Shown here in pieces: positions 1 to 7,905 of a stretch of 64,000 nt of DNA. Within the stretch, counting starts at the first letter, position 1. Every line of letters starts with the position of its first letter. A model generated the notes under the pieces. It did not search any database. It was not told the origin of the DNA and saw nothing but the letters and a program-made list of their open reading frames with translations. The stretch lies in contig JBKPCD010000158.1 in assembly GCA_046727175.1 (NCBI GenBank), positions 4,331 to 68,330 of the forward strand, in the 5' to 3' direction. The position numbers were made by a program, and so were the translations under genes. Origin of the DNA: JBKPCD01 sp046727175 (lineage in GTDB: Bacteria > Acidobacteriota > Vicinamibacteria > Vicinamibacterales > 2-12-FULL-66-21).

Positions 1-1
1 A

Positions 2-370
2 ACGGGTTTCGGCACCGCCGCCCTGCTTCTCGCAGGCGCCGGCCTTTACGGAGTGATCGCTCTGTGGGTCGCACAACGAACGAGAGAGATCGGCGTCCGC
101 CTCGCGCTCGGCGCACGCCGTCAAGACGTTCTCCGTCTCGTCGCGACGCGAGGCTTGAGGCTGACGGCGCTGGGCCTCGCGTTCGGAATTGCAATGGCAC
201 TCGGCGCAGGTCGCGCGCTGACGGGATTGCTCTACGGTGTGACGCCTGCTGATCCGCTGACCTTGATTGGGGCGGCGCTCTTCCTGACGTGTGTCGCAAC
301 GGGCGCGATCTACTTCCCCGCCCGACGGGCGACGCGAGTCGATCCGATGATTACCCTGCGGGCGGAGTGA
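2..370 (+). CDS. ADOP/MacB-family permease, C-terminal part (runs off the left edge)
   Basis: The frame is open from the first bases of the window and ends in TGA at 368-370, so only about 122 C-terminal residues are visible. They match the last FtsX domain of MacB-like ADOP permeases: a membrane segment with GLYGVIALWVAQRTREIGVR, the LALGARR motif after it, two further hydrophobic stretches (GLAFGIAMALGAGRALTGLL and LIGAALFLTCVATGAIYF), and the terminal PARRATRVDPMITLRAE. That ending, with a short 'DP..xLRxE' tail, recurs in the other permeases of this window. The role is inferred to be an ABC-type permease of the inner membrane without an adjacent ATPase; the substrate is unknown. The start lies outside the window. 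Confidence 0.9.
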   Translation, partial: TGFGTAALLLAGAGLYGVIALWVAQRTREIGVRLALGARRQDVLRLVATRGLRLTALGLAFGIAMALGAGRALTGLLYGVTPADPLTLIGAALFLTCVATGAIYFPARRATRVDPMITLRAE

Positions 371-385
371 GCCGGCCGGCGACGC

Positions 386-407
386 GGCGCGGTCTGAAGA
401 CCGCGCC
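386..407. terminator. Candidate bidirectional terminator hairpin between convergent genes
   Basis: The arms GGCGCGGTCT (386-395) and AGACCGCGCC (398-407) are perfectly complementary around a tiny loop. The hairpin sits between the stop of the permease (370) and the stop of glgB (436), which converge here. There is no clear T-run, so the terminator role is inferred from position and structure only. It could also be a dispersed palindromic repeat. Confidence 0.5.
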
Positions 408-435
408 CTACGGCAGCAAAGTCTTCTGTCACGAT

Positions 436-2628
436 TCACCCCTGCGACGGCTTCAGCAACAGACACGACAGCGGCGGCAGCACGAGTCTCAGCGAGTGCG
501 GGTGTCCGTGCGAGGCGATCGGCTCCGCAAAAATAATCCCGCCGTTGCCCACGTTGCTACCGCCGTACGCCTCTGCGTCGCTGTTGACGAGCTCCGTGTA
601 CGCGCCGCCAGCCGGCACGCCGATTCGATATCCCTCGCGCGGAACGGGTGTGAAGTTGAGGACGGCGATGACGAACGCGCGGGCATCCCGCGGCCGGCGA
701 ATCAGCGACACGACGCTGTTCTCGGCATCGTTGCAATCGATCCACTGGAACCCCGACGGCTCGAAATCGATCTCGTACAGCGCCCGCTCGGCCGCGTACA
801 CCCGATTGAGATCCTGGACGTACCGACGAATGCCGTCGTGCAACGGCTCTTCGATCAGGTGCCAGTCGAGGCTCTCGTCGTAGTTCCACTCGCGGCGCTG
901 CCCGAATTCGCATCCCATAAACATCAGCTTCTTGCCCGGATGGGCGTACATGAAGCCGTAGAGCGCGCGCAGGGTCGCCGCCTTTTGCCAGTCGTCGCCG
1001 GGGATCTTCGCGAACATCGAGCCTTTGCCGTGCACGACCTCGTCGTGCGAGAACGGCAGGATGAAGTTCTCCGTGAACGCGTACAGCATCGAGAACGTGA
1101 GGTGCCGATGTTCCCAGCGACGATGGACGGCATCCTTGCGGACGTACTCGAGGATGTCGTTCATCCATCCCATGTTCCACTTGTAGGTGAACCCGAGACC
1201 GCCGAGCCACGCCGGGCGGCTGACGGAGGGCCACGCAGTGGATTCCTCGGCGACGGAAATGGATCCCTCCGCTTCGCCGTGGGTCAGCGTGTTGAGCTGT
1301 CGCAGGAAATCGATGGCCTCGAGATTCTCGCGGCCGCCGTAGCGATTGGGGATCCACTCGCCTTCGTGCCGGGAGTAGTCCAGGTACAGCATCGAGGCGA
1401 CCGCATCGACGCGCACACCATCGACGTGATACTCGTGCAGCCAGAACAGCGCGTTCGCGAGCAGGAAATTGCGAACCTCGTTCCGTCCGTAGTTGAAGAT
1501 CAACGTGCCCCAGTCGCGGTGTTCCCCCTGACGTGGATCGACATGCTCGTAGAGCGCGGTCCCGTCGAACTGCGCGAGGCCGTGCGCGTCCTTCGGAAAA
1601 TGTCCAGGCACCCAGTCGAGAATGACGCCAATGCCGTTCGAATGGCACGCGTCCACGAACGCCTTGAATCCTTCGGGCGGACCAAACCGGCTGGTTGGCG
1701 CATAGAAGCCGATGACCTGATACCCCCACGAGCCGGAGTACGGGTGCTCCATCACCGGCAGGAGCTCGATGTGCGAGTACCCCATCTCCTTCACGTACGG
1801 GATCAGCGTGTCGGCGAGATCACGATAGGTCAGGTACCGGTTCCCGTCGTGACCCGCCCGTGCCCACGAGCCGAGGTGCACCTCGTAAATTGCCATCGGC
1901 CGATCGAACCAGCCGCCGAACTGCGCCCGATCGCGCATCCACTCCCCGTCGCGCCACTCGTAGTCGGGTGTCCACACGACCGACGCGGAGAGCGGCGGGA
2001 TCTCGAACGCGAAGCCGAACGGGTCCGATTTCAGAATCACGCGGCCGTTTCTCGCGCGAATCTCGAACTTGTAGCGATCGCCCCGCCTGGCGGCGGGAAT
2101 GAAAATCTCCCAGACGCCGTTCGTCGCAAGCAAACGCATTGGATAAACCCGCCCGTCCCACCCGTTGAAGTCGCCGACGACGCTGACCCGCGTGGCATTG
2201 GGCGCCCAGACGGCGAAGTGCACGCCCTCAACGTCGCCAAACCGGATCGGATGTGCGCCAAGCTTGTCGTAGATGCGCGTGTGCTTGCCTTCGCCGAACA
2301 GATACAGGTCGTAATCCGAGATGACACGCCCGAACCGGTACGGATCCTCGATCTCGACGGTGTGCCCGCCGGGATAGGTAACGCGTAGTCGATACGCGAC
2401 GACGTGATCCACATCGTCGAGCCGCGCCTCGAAGATGCCACCCGGGTGACGTCGGGTCATTTCCACGACCGGCCCGTCTTCGCGAACGACTTCGATGCGC
2501 TCCGCCGCGGGCACGTGCGCACGGATCACGAGGCGGCCATTCTCGATATGCGGGCCCAGTACCGAAAACGGATCGGAGAATTGCGCGGTGGCGAGCGCCT
2601 CGAGCGCGCGATCGATCGTCGCGGTCAT
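436..2628 (-). CDS. glgB: 1,4-alpha-glucan branching enzyme GlgB
   Basis: This 730-residue GH13 protein has the full length of bacterial GlgB. It cuts alpha-1,4 glucan chains and re-attaches them through alpha-1,6 bonds during glycogen synthesis in the cytoplasm. An N-terminal beta-sandwich (about 15-110) is followed by a CBM48 module (about 120-220, with FAVWAPNATRVSVVGDFNGW) and the TIM barrel. The catalytic set is visible: nucleophile D408 in DGVRVDAVASML, acid/base E461 in VAEEST, and D529 in FSHDEVVHGKGSM. The gene is last in a minus-strand run; its ATG overlaps the stop of the upstream glutaredoxin-DUF2892 gene as ATGA. No other glycogen gene is in view. Confidence 0.97.
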   Translation of the reverse strand: MTATIDRALEALATAQFSDPFSVLGPHIENGRLVIRAHVPAAERIEVVREDGPVVEMTRRHPGGIFEARLDDVDHVVAYRLRVTYPGGHTVEIEDPYRFGRVISDYDLYLFGEGKHTRIYDKLGAHPIRFGDVEGVHFAVWAPNATRVSVVGDFNGWDGRVYPMRLLATNGVWEIFIPAARRGDRYKFEIRARNGRVILKSDPFGFAFEIPPLSASVVWTPDYEWRDGEWMRDRAQFGGWFDRPMAIYEVHLGSWARAGHDGNRYLTYRDLADTLIPYVKEMGYSHIELLPVMEHPYSGSWGYQVIGFYAPTSRFGPPEGFKAFVDACHSNGIGVILDWVPGHFPKDAHGLAQFDGTALYEHVDPRQGEHRDWGTLIFNYGRNEVRNFLLANALFWLHEYHVDGVRVDAVASMLYLDYSRHEGEWIPNRYGGRENLEAIDFLRQLNTLTHGEAEGSISVAEESTAWPSVSRPAWLGGLGFTYKWNMGWMNDILEYVRKDAVHRRWEHRHLTFSMLYAFTENFILPFSHDEVVHGKGSMFAKIPGDDWQKAATLRALYGFMYAHPGKKLMFMGCEFGQRREWNYDESLDWHLIEEPLHDGIRRYVQDLNRVYAAERALYEIDFEPSGFQWIDCNDAENSVVSLIRRPRDARAFVIAVLNFTPVPREGYRIGVPAGGAYTELVNSDAEAYGGSNVGNGGIIFAEPIASHGHPHSLRLVLPPLSCLLLKPSQG

Positions 2629-3224
2629 GGATGGTTCCCGCCGCCTTGCCCCACCGGGCTGGCCGTTGGCGAAGGCGACTCCGCAGGATATGGCGTGAGC
2701 CAGGCGACGCGCGAGGCTTCGTCAGGCCGATCGCCGGGTCCTCCGAGCGACGTGACCGAAAAGTACTGATAGGCGGGACACCACCCGGTCACGCCGGTGA
2801 GCGCAACGATTGCGCCAGCGAGCCGCACGGGCCAGCGTGCCACGCGAGGGACGATGGATCCCAGTGCGAGGACGGCGAGTCCGGCGAGCGTTCGTCCGAC
2901 GCGCTCGACGTCGCCGACGTTCTGGACCGCGAGCCGCTCGTCCGCTTCGTCGCGCGTCAGCATGTCGATCTCGACGAGCGCGCCTGTCAGCGTATCGTTA
3001 TCCGGTTCGACGAGGGCCGTGCCGCCCAGACCGAGATCGATTGTCGGCGTCCGCCGCTGGCCGCCGTTCAACGCTCTCGCACGGTCGAGCGCATCGAGAT
3101 CCTCATCGACGTTCTCAAACCTGTGCGGAATCCCGAGACGACGCAGATGACGCAGCGAACGACGCGTATCCTCGCACCAGGCCGCACCGAAGACTGTTAT
3201 GGCAGACATTGCGGGCCGGCTCAC
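2625..3224 (-). CDS. Glutaredoxin-like domain fused to a DUF2892 membrane domain
   Basis: This protein of 199 residues has two parts. Residues 6-85 look like a glutaredoxin/mycoredoxin fold: ITVFGAAWCEDTRRSLRHL carries one active-site cysteine followed by EDT instead of the usual CxxC, and RTPTI stands where family members have the cis-proline loop (TVPTI). Residues about 100-160 match DUF2892 (YgaP-type): NVGDVERVGRTLAGLAVLAL, a second membrane helix, and the typical GWCPAYQYF. The C-terminus is Pro/Ser-rich and probably disordered. It overlaps glgB downstream and the membrane protein upstream by four bases each, so the three are probably co-transcribed. A monothiol redox role at the inner membrane is inference. 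Confidence 0.85.
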   Translation of the reverse strand: MSRPAMSAITVFGAAWCEDTRRSLRHLRRLGIPHRFENVDEDLDALDRARALNGGQRRTPTIDLGLGGTALVEPDNDTLTGALVEIDMLTRDEADERLAVQNVGDVERVGRTLAGLAVLALGSIVPRVARWPVRLAGAIVALTGVTGWCPAYQYFSVTSLGGPGDRPDEASRVAWLTPYPAESPSPTASPVGQGGGNHP

Positions 3225-3808
3225 AACGCCGTCAACAGGCTCGCACCGGTCAGGGCCAGAGAACCAATCAACAGCCAGGGCGCAAGGGCGGCGGCGATCG
3301 GCTGTGGTGCGTCGCGACTGCCGCGGCTATCGGCCGACCACGTCGCAATGCTTTGCCACCCTGCGAACGCCGCGGCGAGCGCGCCGATCACCAGAAGCCA
3401 TCCGGAGCCGAGGAGCGCGCGCGGGATCCCGTCACGCATCCCGGGCAACCAGACGCTCAGCGCGGCCGACAGGGCCCACATGCTCACCGCCATCACCGCG
3501 ATCAGCTGGAGTTGCCCGAGCGCGCGCTCGCTCGCCTGCCGGCGCAACTCCGCTCGAAGCGCCTCTTCTGCCCGCTGCCGTTCGGCCTCGAGCTGCGACC
3601 GCTCCATTTCCATGCGCACGCTGTCGCGATCGAACGCCTCCTTCAATGCCGAAACCAGCACGCCCGCAAGACGTGCCTCGAGCTGACCGAACATACCTCC
3701 GGGCGCGATCGACGTCCCGCGATCCGTGCCCGATCCGCGCCAGCGCCCCGACAGCTGCACCAGACCACCGAGCGTATCGAGGACGCGCATCCACTGCGCA
3801 ACTCCCAT
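3221..3808 (-). CDS. Small coiled-coil membrane protein, unknown function
   Basis: I place the start at the ATG at 3808 (protein MGVAQWMRVLDTLGG, 195 residues), because codons upstream of it in the same frame look non-coding. The protein has a Gly-rich N-terminus, a strongly charged Glu/Arg/Ala helix at about 60-97 that should form a coiled coil, and three hydrophobic segments (about 99-118, 130-150 and 172-194). I do not recognise the family. Its stop overlaps the start of the glutaredoxin-DUF2892 gene by four bases, which suggests one transcript with that gene and glgB. No signal peptide is evident. Confidence 0.7.
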   Translation of the reverse strand: MGVAQWMRVLDTLGGLVQLSGRWRGSGTDRGTSIAPGGMFGQLEARLAGVLVSALKEAFDRDSVRMEMERSQLEAERQRAEEALRAELRRQASERALGQLQLIAVMAVSMWALSAALSVWLPGMRDGIPRALLGSGWLLVIGALAAAFAGWQSIATWSADSRGSRDAPQPIAAALAPWLLIGSLALTGASLLTAL

Positions 3809-4126
3809 GAACCTCAGCTTATGGACAGGGACTAGCGGGATCAAGCAGAACAGAACGGCGCTCCGGTACCAAAGGTGCTTGGACGATGTGTGTAGTCGCC
3901 GGCTTCCCGCCTGCGGTTCGCTACGGCAAGGCACGCTGAACGCGTAGCGCCGACCCCGGCGGGTCGCCCCGTGGCCTAGGGGTGCTGAGGTCGGGACGCG
4001 GCAGTCGGCGTCAGGTCGCCTGAGCAGCGTCGGACGCGACATGGCTTTTGCGAGCTTCGTCGAGGCGGCAACACGAGAAACTCCAGGTCAGGGCTCAGGG
4101 CGAGAAGAAATGTAAAGGAGGACCGC
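3809..4126. other. Intergenic region between divergent genes
   Basis: These 318 bases separate a minus-strand run from a plus-strand run, so they should hold promoters in both directions. I see no open frame with convincing protein composition and no consensus -35/-10 pair. The only clear signal is a strong ribosome-binding site, AAAGGAGG, about eight bases before the ATG at 4127. A GC-rich stretch near 3955-3980 can fold but was not assigned. Confidence 0.5.
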
Positions 4127-4381
4127 ATGGCGGAACAGAAACGTGACCAAGATTCCGCAGGGCCGAGTGACGCAACACCATACGCACCGACGAAGGCGCC
4201 TGAGACACAAGCCGCCGCTGAAGAACGCGTGAGCCCGACCGATCCGCGTGCGATTCCCGGCGGCGCGCAAGGCGCGCGCGCCGAAATCGGTATGTCTGCA
4301 ATGGATCGCGCCGATGTTCCATCGGGTGCCGAGAAGCCAGACCAGCTCGATGTCCGCGACACACCCGAAAGCGTGGAGTAG
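4127..4381 (+). CDS. Small hydrophilic, probably disordered protein
   Basis: The 84 residues begin MAEQKRDQDSAGPSDATPY and are rich in Ala, Pro, Glu, Asp and Ser, with no cysteine, no hydrophobic core and no membrane segment. Expression is likely because of the near-perfect AAAGGAGG site upstream. The stop lies six bases before the start of the histidine kinase, so the two are probably translated from one mRNA. I do not recognise a family. It could be a small stress-related or regulatory protein, but nothing in the sequence settles that. Confidence 0.6.
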   Translation: MAEQKRDQDSAGPSDATPYAPTKAPETQAAAEERVSPTDPRAIPGGAQGARAEIGMSAMDRADVPSGAEKPDQLDVRDTPESVE

Positions 4382-4386
4382 GGCGG

Positions 4387-5919
4387 ATGGCTCGACACTT
4401 GCAGGGCGTTGCGCGAGCAATCGCCAGCATGCCAATCCCCACCGACCCCGGCGCTCACCTCGAAGCGATCGTTTCGTCATCCGATGACGCCATTATCAGC
4501 ACGGATCTCAACGGTGCGATTACGTCGTGGAACCGCGCTGCGGCAAGAATGTTCGGGTACGCGCCGGAGGAAGCGGTTGGACAGCCGCTAACGATCTTGA
4601 CGCCTCCCGCACGGCTGCCCGAAGAAGACTTCATCCTGTCACGCGTCATGTCCGGAATCGTGGTCGGCCATTACCAGACGATGCGGCTCCGGAGGAACGG
4701 CAGCCTCGTCGACGTCTCGTTGACGGTGTCCCCGCTTCGGAGCACGTCAGGCCAGGTGATTGGCGCTTTGACGATCGCGCGCGACCTCGCGGAATGGCGG
4801 GGGATGGAGCGTCAGGCTCTTCGACTTGCGGCAATCATCGAGTGGTCCGACGACGCGATCGTCAGCAAGGATCTGAACGGAATCATCCAGACATGGAACC
4901 GCGGCGCTGAACGGATCTTCGGTTACGCTCCTCACGAGGCGATCGGACGATCGATCGACCTCATCATTCCCGATGATCGCCGCGACGAGGAGACGACCGT
5001 GCTGCGCCGAATTCGCGACGGGAACGCGATCGAGCATTTCGAGACCGTTCGCCAGACGAAGGACGGCCGGTTGATTGACATCTCGCTGACGGTTTCGCCG
5101 ATTCGGTCGAAAACCGGCGAGATCATCGGCGCCTCCAAGATCGCCCGCGACATCTCCGAGCAGAAGCGCCTCAGGCGGCAGGCTGACGAGGCGAGCCGCC
5201 TGAAGGACGAGTTCCTGGCAACGCTCTCGCACGAGCTGCGGACGCCGCTCAACACCGTCCTCGGATACACGGCGATGCTGCGTGAGGAGGCCTTGTCGTC
5301 CGAGCATCGGGCGAAGGCGCTCGACGTCATCCAGCGGAACGCGGATGCGCTGCGACGCCTCGTCGACGACATCCTCGATGCGTCGCGGATCATCACGGGA
5401 AGAGTCCGGCTGAAACGCAGTCCCTGCCGCATCGACGAGGTCTTCGCTGAGGCCGTCGAGACCATCAGGCCGGCAGCGGATGCCAAGCACATCGAGATAC
5501 GCGCCGATATCGCGCCGGGACTCACGGTACTCGGCGATGCCGACCGGATACGGCAGGTTTTCTGGAATCTCCTGACCAACGCGGTGAAGTTCACGCCTCG
5601 CGGAGGCACGGTGGTTGCGACGGCGCGCGCGACGGATCAGAACATCCGCATCATGGTCACTGACACCGGCATTGGAATCCGCCCCGAGTCGCTGCCGTAC
5701 CTGTTCCAGCGGTTCTGGCAGGCGGAGCGCGCCGACAACCGGGAGTACGGGGGGCTTGGATTGGGTCTCGCGCTCGCGCGCCACTTCACGGAACTGCACG
5801 GGGGCTCGATTTCCGCGACCAGCGAAGGGCCGGGGAAAGGTGCGACTTTTCAACTCGAGCTCCCCGAGTTCCAGCTGATGCAGATCGTCGAAGGCAAGAA
5901 GTCATCCGCGATCGGCTGA
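4387..5919 (+). CDS. Soluble hybrid-less histidine kinase with two PAS domains
   Basis: This 510-residue sensor kinase has no membrane segment, so it should sense a cytoplasmic cue. Two PAS domains lie at about 24-140 and 147-262; each has the DDAI(I/V)S.DLNG..T.WN.....FGY pattern and ends in a PAC motif with ARD. The dimerisation domain has the phospho-acceptor H282 in LATLSHELRTPLNT. The ATPase domain shows the N box (WNLLTNAVKFTPRGG), G1 (DTGIGI), F box (LFQRFWQ) and G2 (GGLGLGLALARHF). No receiver domain or response regulator gene is adjacent, so it is an orphan kinase. ATG at 4387 is used; a second ATG at 4429 is possible. Confidence 0.93.
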   Translation: MARHLQGVARAIASMPIPTDPGAHLEAIVSSSDDAIISTDLNGAITSWNRAAARMFGYAPEEAVGQPLTILTPPARLPEEDFILSRVMSGIVVGHYQTMRLRRNGSLVDVSLTVSPLRSTSGQVIGALTIARDLAEWRGMERQALRLAAIIEWSDDAIVSKDLNGIIQTWNRGAERIFGYAPHEAIGRSIDLIIPDDRRDEETTVLRRIRDGNAIEHFETVRQTKDGRLIDISLTVSPIRSKTGEIIGASKIARDISEQKRLRRQADEASRLKDEFLATLSHELRTPLNTVLGYTAMLREEALSSEHRAKALDVIQRNADALRRLVDDILDASRIITGRVRLKRSPCRIDEVFAEAVETIRPAADAKHIEIRADIAPGLTVLGDADRIRQVFWNLLTNAVKFTPRGGTVVATARATDQNIRIMVTDTGIGIRPESLPYLFQRFWQAERADNREYGGLGLGLALARHFTELHGGSISATSEGPGKGATFQLELPEFQLMQIVEGKKSSAIG

Positions 5920-5929
5920 CCAGACCTCA

Positions 5930-7132
5930 CTACCTCTTCACGTATTTCATCAACCGTTTCGGCCCGACTTCTGCGCCATAGATAATCCCCTGCGCGTCAG
6001 CGGCGACGCCTTCCGCAGCGCTCGTGTTCGTCGCGCGTTCGGTCGGATCCGGGATGAAGTACTTCACGACGCCGTCCCTCGCGCTTCCGATGCGGATCCC
6101 GCGCTTCCAGCCGTCGTGATTCCGTGAAACGGATTCGGATTCGGAATCCGCCACGTAGAGCGTGTCCGCGCTGTCGATGTACAGCCCGCTCGGTCGGCTG
6201 AATTGTTTCCAGTCGGTGACGTACCTGCCGTCCTGATCGAGGACCTGGATTCGATTGTTGCTTCGATCGGCTACGAACAGCCGGCCCGCGGAATCCATCG
6301 CGAGCGCGTGCGGCTGATCGAACTCGCCAATGCCGGCGCCGGTCTGGCCCCATCGCTTGATCAGCTTTCCATCTTTCGAGAATTTCAGCACCTCGGACTT
6401 CCCCTGACCGTGCCCTTGAGACACGAAGATGTCTCCGTTTGGCGCGATCAGGACGTCATTGGGCTGGTAGAAGTAACCCGGATCGACTGCGCCGCCCGGC
6501 GATCCGAGCGTCATCAGCAGCCGGCCGTCAGGACTGAATTTGAATATCTGATGTCCCTTCGTCGCTCCTGGTGGCGGTCCCGTGGGTGCGGTCGCGCCGC
6601 CGGCCTGCTGTCCTGCCGCAGCTTCGGCCGCCGGCGCTGTGCCCCGAGTTCCTCCGGCGGTGCCGGACTGCGTTGACGCGCCCGCCGCGCCTCGCCCGGA
6701 GCCGCGAGCAGCCCGCGGTGCGTTGTCGCTGTAGTCGGTCACCCAGATGTTGCCGTCGCGATCCACCGCAATCCCGTGCGGAGAGGCGATCATCCCTGCG
6801 CCGAAGCTCTTGATCAGATTGCCCGACGCGTCGAAGTGGAGAATCGGCTCGAGTGCGGACATCTCTCCCGTCGCGGCATTCGCGACGCAGCTGTTCGCGC
6901 CGCACCGCTCCGCGACCCAGATGCTCGTGCCATCTCGATCGATGTCGACGGCGCTCGTGGAGCCCCACGTCCGCCCTTCGGGCATCTTGGCCCAGCCTTC
7001 GATGCTCTGATACGGGTTGGGGAGATCGTTGGTCGGCTGGATCTCGCGCTGGGCTGACGTTGGACTCGACCCTGCGAGCGCGGCAACTGCGAGAATCACG
7101 GCCAGTGTGGACACACGAGACTGGATCATCAT
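5930..7132 (-). CDS. Exported NHL-repeat beta-propeller protein
   Basis: With the start at the tandem ATG at 7132 the protein has 400 residues and a clear signal peptide (MMIQSRVSTLAVILAVAALA, then a small-residue cleavage region). The mature part repeats the NHL pattern: SPHGIAVDRDGNIWVTDYSD, YQPNDVLIAPNGDIFVSQGH, FDQPHALAMDSAGRLFVADR, and RPSGLYIDSADTLYVADSES. These predict a six-bladed propeller in the periplasm. A Gly/Ala/Thr-rich low-complexity insert lies between two early blades. Such proteins occur as secreted binding proteins and as peptidyl-alpha-hydroxyglycine lyase relatives; I cannot choose. An extra 30 residues upstream are in frame but look like random sequence. Confidence 0.85.
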   Translation of the reverse strand: MMIQSRVSTLAVILAVAALAGSSPTSAQREIQPTNDLPNPYQSIEGWAKMPEGRTWGSTSAVDIDRDGTSIWVAERCGANSCVANAATGEMSALEPILHFDASGNLIKSFGAGMIASPHGIAVDRDGNIWVTDYSDNAPRAARGSGRGAAGASTQSGTAGGTRGTAPAAEAAAGQQAGGATAPTGPPPGATKGHQIFKFSPDGRLLMTLGSPGGAVDPGYFYQPNDVLIAPNGDIFVSQGHGQGKSEVLKFSKDGKLIKRWGQTGAGIGEFDQPHALAMDSAGRLFVADRSNNRIQVLDQDGRYVTDWKQFSRPSGLYIDSADTLYVADSESESVSRNHDGWKRGIRIGSARDGVVKYFIPDPTERATNTSAAEGVAADAQGIIYGAEVGPKRLMKYVKR

Positions 7133-7218
7133 CACCGTCCTGCGAGACGGCGGGCATGATAGCACTGACTGGGCTCGTGGCTTTGCGCTTTGGGATTTGG
7201 CTTTTGAGTTTTGACTCA

Positions 7219-7905
7219 TCACCGCCCAATGATGAACTTGAATCGCACGGCGGTTCCGCCGAGATCTTTCTCGTTCACGTCCTCCGAGATACCGCCGTTG
7301 CCGAGAATGCCCGGAACGTGCGTGAACTGACCGTCGACAGCAAGCGCGACCCAGCGATGGACGCGGACCTCGAGGCCGCCGGTCGCGAGGTACCCGACGT
7401 GCCGCGTATCGACGTCATCCGAAAAGCCGGACGTCTCTCGATAACCGTACGATCCAATCCCAGCGCCGACGTACGGCACGATGTTCCGGTGCCTGCGCAG
7501 GGTGAAACGGTAGCCGCCGGTCACTTCGACTGGGGTGATTGTCGCCGTCAGAGGAATCCCGAGTTGAAAGGACTGGCCGCTCGAGCGAAAGGCCCGCTCG
7601 CCGTCCTTCTTGAATCGCGACACGCTGAACTCGCCGAACCATCCATCGCGATGCACGACCTGCGCGCCGCCGCCGAAGAACGGACCGTTCGAGCTGCCGA
7701 AAATCGCATCGAACGTCGTCGGCGCGGCGAACGCCTGTTCAGTGAGGAGCCCGAACGCGCGGATGGAGAACGTCGGAGCGGCGGGCTTCGTCATCGGCGG
7801 CTGACGAGGCTGACGAGAGGTCGCTTGATCGTCGACATCCGTCTGCGCCAGGACGGGTCCGGCGATGGTGAGGATCAGAAGAATCGGCGCAGAGAATCTC
7901 TTCAT
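7219..7905 (-). CDS. Small outer-membrane beta-barrel protein
   Basis: The 228 residues start with a signal peptide (MKRFSAPILLILTIAGPVLAQ), followed by a short Pro/Gln-rich linker. After that the sequence alternates in the way of an eight-strand barrel: GPFFGGGAQVVHRDGWFGEF, VTGGYRFTLRRHRNIVPYVG, HVGYLATGGLEVRVHRWVAL and a last strand GGTAVRFKFIIGR. The protein probably sits in the outer membrane as an OmpW/OmpA-barrel-like porin or structural protein. Its ATG overlaps the stop of the subtilase gene as ATGA, so it is translationally coupled to that protease. The NHL-repeat gene follows 86 bases downstream. Confidence 0.82.
   Translation of the reverse strand: MKRFSAPILLILTIAGPVLAQTDVDDQATSRQPRQPPMTKPAAPTFSIRAFGLLTEQAFAAPTTFDAIFGSSNGPFFGGGAQVVHRDGWFGEFSVSRFKKDGERAFRSSGQSFQLGIPLTATITPVEVTGGYRFTLRRHRNIVPYVGAGIGSYGYRETSGFSDDVDTRHVGYLATGGLEVRVHRWVALAVDGQFTHVPGILGNGGISEDVNEKDLGGTAVRFKFIIGR

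Noticed and set aside
289..2388. A long open frame of about 700 codons on the plus strand across glgB
   Set aside because: It lies antisense to glgB and has the Arg/Val/Glu-rich composition of a frame mirrored from a GC-rich gene; it shows no domain, while glgB has all catalytic motifs.
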